Shown: piece by piece, positions 16,111 through 26,000 of the stretch
How positions within the stretch are numbered: position 1 is the stretch's first letter
How the letters are laid out: each line of letters starts with the position of its first letter
Assembly: GCF_001713455.1 (NCBI RefSeq)
Contig: NZ_CP016463.1
Location: forward strand, 644,739-708,738
Reading direction: 5' to 3'
Source of the DNA: Bosea sp. RAC05
GTDB taxonomy: Bacteria; Pseudomonadota; Alphaproteobacteria; Rhizobiales; Beijerinckiaceae
DNA: 64,000 nucleotides
The notes under the pieces: model-generated
The model's input: the letters and a program-made list of their open reading frames with translations, nothing else
The model's database searches: none
Told to the model about the DNA's origin: nothing
Program-made: the position numbers and the translations under genes

Positions 16111-17100
16111 TCATGCAGCGGATGCATCGGGGTCCCCCTTAGCATCTCCACCATCACGTGTCGCCACGTAGGCTGCAATCAGCCGCAACAACTCCTGGCG
16201 ACGGGAGTCCGGTGGCGTTGCCTCGATGGCGCCAGCGAGAGCTTCGGCCTCAGCCTGAGCCGACACCAAGTCTGCATCATCGCAAATCGTCTTGACACCG
16301 TTGCTGGGTCGCAAAAGCGCATCTTCACCGTCGAAAAGGAACGCAGCCGGGTTCAACAGCTGCCCGATCGGCGGCGTGTCCAGGACCACCACGGGCTGGC
16401 GAACGATCGCACCCTGTGGGCGCCTGGCCGGCGGGATACGCGAGAGCTCAGCCTCTGTCAGCGTCGAGGCCAGAGGCCGGCGCGCGACATAGCAGCCGCG
16501 CCGGAAATGAACCGAAAGCTCGTCATAGGCGACAGAGGCTTGGGACAGCATCAGTCTGACCTCTGAGCGAGACACACCTTGCAGCGCCCGCTGCGGGAAA
16601 TGCGAGCGACCGGCCATGGACATTGAGTTGCGAGACGCATCGAGCTCACGCCAGACAAGAACCGCGACAGCATCGTCGCGTGATGGCACGCAGAAGGCTC
16701 TGCCGTCGAACGCCGGTGGCGATCTTCGGCAAAGGTCCGGCCAATGATGAAGCCCCTTTTGCACGAAGAAGCTCGTTGCGATCGCGGCGGCCGCGGTTGC
16801 GAGTTTGTGGAGGCGGCCGTCGAACGGGCGCGGTCCTCGATCAAGGAAGATCAGCGAAATCTCGTCGCTTTGCGTGAAAGCAAGATGGGCCCCCAGTCGC
16901 CCGACAAGGTAGCGGGACGTCTCGATCATGAGGCCACCCAGAGCGGGGTCGTAGGGCTTCATCATCGAGCGGGTGAAACGGGAAAAGCCCATGCCGTCGA
17001 TTCTGATGACGGCAACCTGGCCGGGCTGGGCCCGTCGATCAGTCTCGGAGCGTTCGAAGGCCTTGATGCGATCCCCCAAAGGATCGTTGCGTGGCGGCAT
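16111..17100 (-). CDS. Thg1-family 3'-5' nucleotide polymerase (tRNA-His guanylyltransferase-like)
   Basis: A 329-aa protein with the Thg1 signature: VAVIRIDGMGFSRF (metal ligand Asp35), KPYDPALGGLM, and FTQSDEISLIF (Asp79, Glu80), followed by the family block AFDGRAFCVPSRDDAVAVL and WRELDASRNSMS. Thg1 adds nucleotides to the 5' end of tRNA in the 3'-5' direction. In bacteria, where G-1 of tRNA-His is usually gene-encoded, Thg1-like proteins are rare and mostly repair truncated tRNA 5' ends. The length slightly exceeds yeast Thg1 (237 aa) and human THG1L (298 aa), with an extra C-terminal helical tail. AGGTGA precedes the ATG at 17100. Confidence 0.9.
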   Translation of the reverse strand: MPPRNDPLGDRIKAFERSETDRRAQPGQVAVIRIDGMGFSRFTRSMMKPYDPALGGLMIETSRYLVGRLGAHLAFTQSDEISLIFLDRGPRPFDGRLHKLATAAAAIATSFFVQKGLHHWPDLCRRSPPAFDGRAFCVPSRDDAVAVLVWRELDASRNSMSMAGRSHFPQRALQGVSRSEVRLMLSQASVAYDELSVHFRRGCYVARRPLASTLTEAELSRIPPARRPQGAIVRQPVVVLDTPPIGQLLNPAAFLFDGEDALLRPSNGVKTICDDADLVSAQAEAEALAGAIEATPPDSRRQELLRLIAAYVATRDGGDAKGDPDASAA

Positions 17101-17336
17101 GGTTCACCTGCGGATTTTCGTTTGGGGCGGCGGCAAGACACTAACGCCTCAAGGACAACTCGCCAATCGATCCTTCGCCTCGTTTGGGTCACTCCTTTTT
17201 GTACGAAAGGGTAAATCGTTCAAATGCTCGATGATTTAGGATTGCCATCCATGGATTTCGTTCGAATTGTCATGAAACGGGTAATCCCGGCTTCTAGCTT
17301 CATCGCTATCACGATTCCTCCACAAGGGGCCAAGTT
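17101..17336. other. Divergent 236-bp spacer between thg1-like gene and paralogue pair
   Basis: No ORF of note. It contains a TAGGATTG word at 17237-17244 and an A/T-richer stretch at 17180-17240, so it probably holds promoters in both directions. I could not fix -35 and -10 boxes with confidence. Confidence 0.4.
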
Positions 17337-18125
17337 GTGATCCTCGATACGGCAAAGCGATACATCATCGTCATCCGCGCGCCTGAGCTCGGTCATCCTT
17401 TCAGTGATGGCGGCTGGCATGTCGTGAGCGAATGCCCGACGTACCACGCAATGCGGTCAAGGATGACCGACATCGCCTGCAGCGTCGTCGGCGTTGGTGT
17501 CGATGCCTTGCTGATAAAGGGCGAGGATGCCATTGGCGGCAAAGTCGTTCTTCGGTCGCTGATGGCCCGGGTCAGCGATAAGAATCTCCCTGCGCTCGAC
17601 GAGATTGCCAGGGACGATGATGCAGATCTGCGCGGCTTTAATCTCCTCGTCGAGGCCAGCAATCAGCGCTACAATACGGCGCTTTGGCGAAAATACCTTG
17701 AAAGCGGTGCGTTCGAGGGGCTGCCTTCCGAAGTCGTGTCGCTTTTGAAGCGGATGATCCCGCGGTCTGTCATCGAGCCTCCGAAGCTGTCTCCGCTGGA
17801 GTGGCTGCGGACGACCAGGGGCTACAGCGTGTGCGCCGCCATCCTGCTCGCCGTCGTCGCGACCGGCATGGTGGCGCGGGCGAGCTCGACGCCGGAGGCA
17901 GCTCGGCCGCTGACGGCGGCGGAAGAGCGTTCCATCAAGGAATGGCGCGCCGGGGCCTATGACATTCTGCAGAGAAATCCGGAGACGGGCTGGGTCCGTC
18001 GCGTACGGGTCTATCCTGACGGGACGCGCAAGATCGTTCCCGATACCGGGAGTTACTACTATCTCGGTCAGAAACTTCCGGTCGTCGAAATGAGGGCCGG
18101 CGAAACGATCCTTGGATTGGATTGA
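17337..18125 (+). CDS. Single-TM protein, first of a tandem paralogue pair
   Basis: A 262-aa protein with a GTG start preceded by CACAAGGGG. The N-terminal 150 residues are cytosolic and begin KRYIIVIRAPELGHPFSDGG; a single TM segment follows at about 165-185 (GYSVCAAILLAVVATGMVAR), then a short outer domain with VRRVRVYPDGTRKIV. The next gene repeats all these blocks (KRYLTVVRAPDFGAPFDDGA and VRTRVYPDGRVEVV), so they are paralogues. Topology suggests an inner-membrane protein with a cytoplasmic domain. Family unknown to me. Confidence 0.8.
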   Translation: MILDTAKRYIIVIRAPELGHPFSDGGWHVVSECPTYHAMRSRMTDIACSVVGVGVDALLIKGEDAIGGKVVLRSLMARVSDKNLPALDEIARDDDADLRGFNLLVEASNQRYNTALWRKYLESGAFEGLPSEVVSLLKRMIPRSVIEPPKLSPLEWLRTTRGYSVCAAILLAVVATGMVARASSTPEAARPLTAAEERSIKEWRAGAYDILQRNPETGWVRRVRVYPDGTRKIVPDTGSYYYLGQKLPVVEMRAGETILGLD

Positions 18126-18130
18126 TCTCG

Positions 18131-18176
18131 CATTCCTTCGAATGAAGACAATCCAATCGATACCTTCAAGGATTGT
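18131..18176. repeat. Hairpin plus ACAATCC/GGATTGT inverted repeat
   Basis: CATTC-CTTC-GAATG (18131-18144) is followed by ACAATCC (18148-18154) and its inverted partner GGATTGT (18170-18176), spaced by 15 nt. It lies between the two paralogues. The right arm contains an AAGGATTG word (18168-18175) 46 bp before the next start. It could be a terminator for the first gene and an operator for the second. Confidence 0.4.
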
Positions 18177-18221
18177 TTTCAAGTTTTGCTGTATCGGTGC
18201 ATCGGAACCGGAGATCGTGTT

Positions 18222-19001
18222 GTGTCCAAGCCTTCTTTCAAGCGCTATCTGACCGTGGTTCGTGCGCCGGATTTTGGGGCACCCTTCGACGATGGTGCAT
18301 GGCATCTCATCGTGGAAAGCGATGATCACGACAAGGTTCGTTCTACGACCATCAGCATTATCCCCTGGATCGACGATATCGGTGCAGAAGCGATGATGTT
18401 GAAGGTGGTTGAAGGGAAGAGCCGTGGCTCCTTCGCTTTCAAGCCCGTCGTCATGAAGAAGCGCGATGATCTGGCTGTGCCGGCGCCCGAGGACATCGTC
18501 CGAAACGACGCCGAGGAGCTGCGCAATTTCACCGTCGTCATCGAAGCCAGCCGGGTGCGTTTCAATCCGAAGGGATGGGTCGAGTTCCTGGAGCGCAATC
18601 CCATCGAAACGCTTCCGCAGAAGGTTCAGCAGGCCATTCAGAGACTGGTCCCGGTTATCCGCGGCCTGCCGCGGGCGGCGCCGGCTCGGCCGGGGCTGCG
18701 CCAGTGGCTGACGAGCGCCACGGGTGCGTGGACGATGGCAGGAGCGCTTTCGGTGATTGCGATCACCTCAATCGCCGCGGTCGTCCTTGTCTCGAACCAC
18801 AACGCGGAGAAAGATGCCGCGATGATGGCGATGATGCAGAAGTATCGCGAGGGCGCCGTCGACATCGTCAAGATGGATGGTTTTCGATCCCCGCAATGGG
18901 TCCGCACGCGTGTCTATCCTGACGGTCGGGTGGAAGTGGTCGAGCGAGAGATCGACCGGTGGGCAAACGAGGTGTTCAACCGACGCAAGTCGCTGAATTG
19001 A
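18222..19001 (+). CDS. Single-TM protein, second of a tandem paralogue pair
   Basis: A 259-aa paralogue of the previous gene. I start at the GTG at 18222 (GTGTCCAAGCCT), which mirrors the GTG start of the first copy and sits after CCGGAG. The cytosolic domain starts KRYLTVVRAPDFGAPFDDGA; a TM segment lies at about 177-200 (AGALSVIAITSIAAVVLVS), and the C-terminal outer part contains WVRTRVYPDGRVEVVE. It has its own upstream AAGGATTG word, so it may be separately controlled. Function unknown. Confidence 0.8.
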   Translation: MSKPSFKRYLTVVRAPDFGAPFDDGAWHLIVESDDHDKVRSTTISIIPWIDDIGAEAMMLKVVEGKSRGSFAFKPVVMKKRDDLAVPAPEDIVRNDAEELRNFTVVIEASRVRFNPKGWVEFLERNPIETLPQKVQQAIQRLVPVIRGLPRAAPARPGLRQWLTSATGAWTMAGALSVIAITSIAAVVLVSNHNAEKDAAMMAMMQKYREGAVDIVKMDGFRSPQWVRTRVYPDGRVEVVEREIDRWANEVFNRRKSLN

Positions 19002-19058
19002 GTTTGTTGGGTTCACCTTGCTCCGGTAGGGTGATCCCAGCAGCTCGTCGAGGGGTCC

Positions 19059-19460
19059 ATGCCAAAGTTCGATTTCGCCAAGAGTTGCGCCTATGACGTC
19101 GCTCAGAAGCGCGCCTTCCATGCCGCGGCCACGAAGGTTCTCCGCCACCTTGCTGTCGAGCTCGACTTCAAGCCGGGCACGTTCGAGCTGCGGTCCAACA
19201 TGGGTGGCATCGCCGTGTCCGGTGAAATCACGCTTCACCACAAGGACGTCTACATCCAAGTCAGTCAGAGCACGATCGGCCTGAACAAGGGCAACGGGGT
19301 TCTGATCCGCACCTGCGAGGGAATGAAGGACTACTCAGGCGGTCCCAACAATTTCCTGACCTATGACGTCCTCGAAGACGTGGAAGCGCTGGCCGACCAG
19401 GTTCGCCACATCCAGCCAAAGTTCGTCGACGAGGACGTGGTGCCGTCTCCTTCTCCCTGA
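19059..19460 (+). CDS. Hypothetical 133-aa protein
   Basis: Starts at 19059 (MPKFDFAKSCAYDVAQKR) without a strong ribosome site. The body looks like an alternating beta protein (AVSGEITLHHKDVYIQVSQS). It ends DEDVVPSPSP. Soluble, no recognised domain. Its stop is 12 bp from the convergent gene; GGTGCC (19439-19444) and GGCACC (19462-19467) could form a weak shared terminator around the stop. Confidence 0.7.
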   Translation: MPKFDFAKSCAYDVAQKRAFHAAATKVLRHLAVELDFKPGTFELRSNMGGIAVSGEITLHHKDVYIQVSQSTIGLNKGNGVLIRTCEGMKDYSGGPNNFLTYDVLEDVEALADQVRHIQPKFVDEDVVPSPSP

Positions 19461-19471
19461 AGGCACCCTCG

Positions 19472-20395
19472 TCAGACTGAGAGATCGACCTTGTAGTAGG
19501 TCGGCAGGACATCTTCGCCGGCATGGGTCTTGTAGCCGATCAGCAGGCGCGGAATCACCACGACATGGCCATTCGGGTAGGTGCGTCGATGCGATCGGCG
19601 CCAGTGGAGTCGGGGTGAAGAGCGCAGGCCGTCGCCAGCAGTGTCCCCCTCGGAGCGCATCCGCTTGGCGATGTCTTTCGGGATGACGGACACGATCGAA
19701 TAGGCCGGTATTGCTGCCTTGCCCTTGAGCAGGCGCGACTTGTTCAGCTTCGCAGGCGCGTCGACTTTGTCGAATGATGTGCTGCGTGACGACAGCATCA
19801 GGATCAGCCAGCAGGCGAACCCGGTCTCACCAGTGATGCGGCTGCTGTCGTTGTATCCGAGCATGGCGGCTCGCTCGCGGGCGACCCCAAGCGGGTCTGT
19901 CGCATCGATGTGAAGTCGGTCCTCGCCGGGAACCGAAACGATCCGCCAGATCTCACCCGAAAAATCGCAATACTCTTTCACCTCGCGACCGCCCAGATCG
20001 ACCGGCGCCGGCATGTGAACCGTCCGGATCGGACGGACTTCGAACCCTGCCGGAATCTTCTCGATCAGGAAGCCAAAAGTCTCGCGATGCCCCTGCTCCT
20101 GGACCATGACGGTGGCCTCGAACCAGCATAGGTCGAACGGCAGAGGGATCAGGCCCTCGATGAACATCTCCTGCTCCTCGGCCTCAAGGCCCGGCAGGTC
20201 GAGCGATCCCTCTCCGTCATAGCTGACGGGCAGGGATTCGAACTTGAAGACGTGCGCCGCTTCCATCTTGCGGGCATAGGCCGTCACAGCGCCGCGCGCG
20301 GCGGTCTCAGACACGCCTTGCCCAGTGCACATGACCGGAATACCGCCTTCTGCAGATCGGCAGCCATCGATGATGCGGTGGAAGTACATGAGCAT
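19472..20395 (-). CDS. Hypothetical phage-type 307-aa protein
   Basis: Soluble, with a C-terminal PRLHWRRSHRRTYPNG segment of a type that I associate with uncharacterised phage and prophage proteins; I cannot name a function. The N-terminal half is acidic (SLDLPGLEAEEQEMF). An in-frame ATG two codons on (20389) is an alternative start. It is divergent from the HAD gene; the 150-bp spacer carries a GGTGGAT word and an 18-bp near-palindrome. Confidence 0.7.
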   Translation of the reverse strand: MLMYFHRIIDGCRSAEGGIPVMCTGQGVSETAARGAVTAYARKMEAAHVFKFESLPVSYDGEGSLDLPGLEAEEQEMFIEGLIPLPFDLCWFEATVMVQEQGHRETFGFLIEKIPAGFEVRPIRTVHMPAPVDLGGREVKEYCDFSGEIWRIVSVPGEDRLHIDATDPLGVARERAAMLGYNDSSRITGETGFACWLILMLSSRSTSFDKVDAPAKLNKSRLLKGKAAIPAYSIVSVIPKDIAKRMRSEGDTAGDGLRSSPRLHWRRSHRRTYPNGHVVVIPRLLIGYKTHAGEDVLPTYYKVDLSV

Positions 20396-20456
20396 GGCCT
20401 AGCTCTCCGAATTCCCTCTTGCAAGCGCACCAGGCTGGCGCCCGCCCGAGGGAATT

Positions 20457-20463
20457 GGTGGAT
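20457..20463 (+). promoter_or_regulatory. GGTGGAT word before the HAD/pyrG unit
   Basis: Reads GAATTGGTGGATAGAG on the plus strand, 83 bp before the HAD start at 20546. It matches the copies at 8575 and 56510 over GAATTGGTGGAT. Confidence 0.4.
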
Positions 20464-20486
20464 AGAGCCCATCGCATCATCTTGCA

Positions 20487-20504
20487 GGATCGATGAATCG
20501 ATCC
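20487..20504. repeat. GGATCGAT palindrome in the divergent spacer
   Basis: GGATCGAT and its exact inverted copy ATCGATCC are separated by two bases, 42 bp before the HAD start. A symmetrical site this good in a divergent spacer suggests a dimeric repressor site, though none has been identified. Confidence 0.35.
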
Positions 20505-20545
20505 ATTGATGTTCTCATCCCTGCCGACGATTCTGTCGTCGGAGG

Positions 20546-21163
20546 ATGTCGCCAGTGGAATCGTCACAACTGATTTTGGATGCAGACGGCGTTCTGCTCG
20601 ACTTCGTCGCAGGGTTCGATGCCTTCATGCGCAGGCAAGGCCACCAGGCTGCAATCCCGCTCCATACATCGCGTGACTACAGTCTGGGCGATCTGTGGCC
20701 GGACATGTCGTGGCCCGATCGTCTGGCGCTCATGCACCAGTTCATGGCCGACGAGAGTTTCTCGGCCGTCCCCCATATCGAAGGGGCCTATGATGCTGTG
20801 AGGATGATCCGCCGGGAGCACCCTGGCATCAAGATCTCTGCGGTCACGGCGATCGGCAGCAACCCGGCTGCCCGCGCTGCTCGCCGAGCCAACCTGCGCG
20901 AATTCGGCATCGAGGACGTGACTTTCGTGCCGATGGCCGGGTCCAAGGCTGACGAACTGTTCCGGTTCTCTCCCGGCGCGGTCTACGTCGACGATCTGCC
21001 TGGCCATGTCGATGACGGGATCGCGGCAGGTCATCGCTCCTATCTTTTCCGCCAGCCTCACAACGCGGGAACGACACGTCTTCCGACGCTTCGCGACTGG
21101 GCCGACGGGATCAATGTCGTCCTGTGTGATCTTTCGAGCCCGGTTCTCGAACCGGCGTTCTGA
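20546..21163 (+). CDS. HAD-superfamily 5'-nucleotidase-like phosphatase
   Basis: A 205-aa HAD protein with motif I DADGVLLDF (Asp12 nucleophile, Asp14 acid/base), motif II Thr in ISAVTAIG, a Lys in GSKADELF and motif IV VYVDDLPGHVDDG. The layout resembles 5'(3')-deoxyribonucleotidases found in phages and bacteria. Likely substrate: a nucleoside monophosphate (inference). It is 24 bp before pyrG and in the same direction, so the two genes may act together on pyrimidine nucleotides. Three in-frame codons near the start are possible; the ATG at 20546 follows GGAGGATGTCG closely. Confidence 0.8.
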   Translation: MSPVESSQLILDADGVLLDFVAGFDAFMRRQGHQAAIPLHTSRDYSLGDLWPDMSWPDRLALMHQFMADESFSAVPHIEGAYDAVRMIRREHPGIKISAVTAIGSNPAARAARRANLREFGIEDVTFVPMAGSKADELFRFSPGAVYVDDLPGHVDDGIAAGHRSYLFRQPHNAGTTRLPTLRDWADGINVVLCDLSSPVLEPAF

Positions 21164-22819
<1,656 letters not shown>

Positions 22820-23017
22820 GGGCATTGCGCGCGACGTCGCTAATCGATCCTGCAAGAATCAAAGCAACCCGCGTTCTTGGCGTGCATGGATTGATCCAGC
22901 GCGCTTGCTGGATTCGCGCAACAGTCTCTGGTTTAATGACTCAGTAATTCGCAAGGTGGGCAATCGTCGATCTGAAACGGCGATTTGATCCTGCGATCTT
23001 GCTGTGGGGACTGTCGC

Positions 23018-26000
23018 ATGCGTTTTGGGTTCAGGTTCTTCGGCGTCGCCGCCGTGATCTCAGCGACCGTGGCTGGGGCCATAGCTGCAGACACGCCATA
23101 CTTCCGCGCGGGCCGGGTCAGCGAACCGGTCGAGAACCCGGCCCTTCTGCAGATCGATGCGCCTGGTGCATTGTTCACGCGCCGCATCAACGCCGAGGCT
23201 GCCATCCCAGCGCCTGTCGTGCGCAACAATGCGGGGCCTTTCACCTGGAGCGTCGAATCGGGCCCTCTGCCTGCAGGGACGAACCTCGGGCCCGCCGGCG
23301 ACATAACCGGCCGCCCGACCACTCCGGGCTTCTTCGGTGGAATCCGCGTCCGCGGCTATACACGCGACGGAAAATCCGGCGTGTCGGGAGCCTATGCGGT
23401 CTCGGTCATCGGCATGCCGTCAATCGGCTACGTCAATCTCACGACGTCCGTAACCCAGACCGTTCGTCTCGGCCCAAACCTGACCAACATTGCAGGCCCT
23501 GCGACCTATTTGCTGTCGGGTACGCTGCCGGCTGGCGTCACTCACGCCAATGGAGTGCTCACGGGCAAACCAACCGCGCCTGGCGTCTATGACAATCTCA
23601 GGGTCACCGTAACCGACTTCGACAATGTGCAGGCGACTTCGCAGCCGTTCAGGCTGACAATCGTCGAGGCTGCCGTGGACGTGGCCGTGCTCGACGGCGC
23701 GGGTCGCGTGGATCTTCCCTTCAATCTGCCGATAGCAGCAGCTGGTCTGACAGGGCCGGTCACCTGGTCGCTGGATGCAGGCCGGCTGCCCGAGGGTATC
23801 GAAATTGATCAGAACGGGGCTTTGGCGGGGACGCCGCGCGTTGCGGGTGCGAGCTCGGGCTTGATCCTCAAGGGTGTCGACGCAAATGGGCTGACCGCCT
23901 GGTCGAATGCGTTTTCGATCACGATCGGCGAGGCGTCGATTTCGTATCGATCGGCCAGCGCATCATTGGGGACACCCTACTCGCTCGCGCCGGAAGCCGT
24001 CGGGATCCAGTCGGGCGCTCGCTGGATGCTCAGCAGGGGTTCGCTGCCGACAGGACTTCATCTGTCGGACGCAACCGGGACGATCTCAGGAACGCCAACC
24101 GTCGAGCAGGTCGCATCGGGCCTGGTCGTGGACGTCGTGGATGTCGGTGGAACCTACCGATCGCAGCCCTTCAGCATTTCGGTCATTGCCGACACGCTCG
24201 CCATCACCAGTGCCTCGAACCTCCGGACAAGGCTCGCCAGCCCCTTCGAGACGGCATTGGTGGCCAGCAATGCGACAGGCGCGACGACGTGGGCTCTGGC
24301 CGCAGGCGAGCTGCCGACAGGGCTAGCCGTCGAGCCCGCGAGCGGCAAGATCGCCGGCACGCCCACCGAGGTGAAGACTGCCTCGGGCATCGTCCTCGAG
24401 GCGACGGACGCGATCGGGTTGAAGGGCAGGTCTGCTCCGATGACCATTGCGGTGATCCCTCAGCCGGAAGCGCGCGCCCAGCCTGTCTACACATTGCGGC
24501 GTGGCGTGGCTTCGGCGATCAAGGTCGAGGCGCTCAACGTCCTTGGTCAGGAAGACTGGCAGCCGTCGACCCAGTTGATCACGCCAGGCGTCACGCTCGA
24601 CAAGCAGGGTCGGCTGGTCGGAACACCTACGACCTTGTCGGTCGTCAACAACATCCAGGCCACTGTCACCGACACCGCCGACGGCGCTTCTGGAACGTCA
24701 GCTCCATTCTCCGTCAAGGTCGAGGATTACCAGGAAGCATTCTCGATCACCGGCGTTTGGGACCGCTACAGTGTTCGCGTCGGCAAGGCGATTTCGATGA
24801 CGGCCCCAACCGCCGGTCCCGCGGCTGGATCGGTCAATTGGCGCCTGGCCACCGGTGCGCTTCCGCAGGGTCTCGGCGTCGAGGTCAGCACTGGCAAGAT
24901 CGTCGGGATTGCCGCTTCGGTGGGATCCGCCACCGGCCTGAGGATGGCGGCAACAGACGGCACGTCGAATGCCGAATCCAACCCCTTCTCCGTCACAGTT
25001 GCGCCGACACTGCAGGCCTCGATGCCGGCGGTCACGAAGGGCAAGCGTGGTGACGCCTTCAGTGCGGCGCCAACCGTCGTCGGCCAGATCGGGAATCTGA
25101 CCTGGACCATCTCGGGCGGGCAGTTGCCGCCGGGCCTGTCGTTCGACAGCACGAGTGGCAGGGTGTCTGGTGTTCCGACACTGGCGGCGAACTACCCGTA
25201 TCTGATCTTCACGGTCACCGACAGCTTCGATGGGGCGTCTGCCCAGACCCCGCCTGTGGCCATTGAGATCGACCCTGGGCTCATCGTTCGCGGACCCTCG
25301 TCTCTCAATGGAAAGTCCGGCGTGCCGTTCGATACAGGATCAGATTTCCAGGTCGATGGCGCCACCCAGCCTCTGACCTGGCAGTTGGTCAGTGGGACGC
25401 TGCCGGCCGGTCTCAATGTCAATTCGGCCCTCGGGTCCATTGCAGGAACGCCGACGACGGAGGAGACCCAGAACAACCTTCAGCTTCAGGTCACGGACGC
25501 GAAAGGGCTTGTCGGGAGGACCAAGCCGTTCAGCATCGCGATCACGGGCGGGCTGCGCGCAATCGCGGCTCCGTTACAGATTTTCCAGGTCAACAAGGCT
25601 TATGGCTTCACGCCGAAGGCCGAGAATGCCGTTGGCAATGTCGTCTGGTCGATCGACAGCGGAGCGTTGCCTCCTGGCCTCGCCTTCAGCGCTGGGACCG
25701 GGCGGATCTCAGGTGTGCCAACCGCGACTGGTGACTGGAGAGGGATCAAGCTGCGGGTTACGGATTCGACGACGGCCACAGCGCTCACCATTCCTTTTAC
25801 CATTCAGGTGGTGAGCGGAGTCTCGCTGACGCTCGCCAGGGATTCGACGGTGACGGGCCGCTTGGGATCGGCCGTCAATCTGCCCCCGCCTAACGTGACG
25901 GGTGGCATCGGCAAGCTGACCTTCGACTGGGCGCCGGCTGTCCCGACACAGTCGGGTTTTGTCCTGAACGCCGATACCGGTGCTGTGACAGGTACACTGC

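Noticed and set aside
20229..20243. A tRNA T-loop-like string (reverse strand AGTTCGAATCCCTG)
   Set aside because: It encodes KFESLP within the 19472-20395 gene, and no acceptor or anticodon stems surround it.
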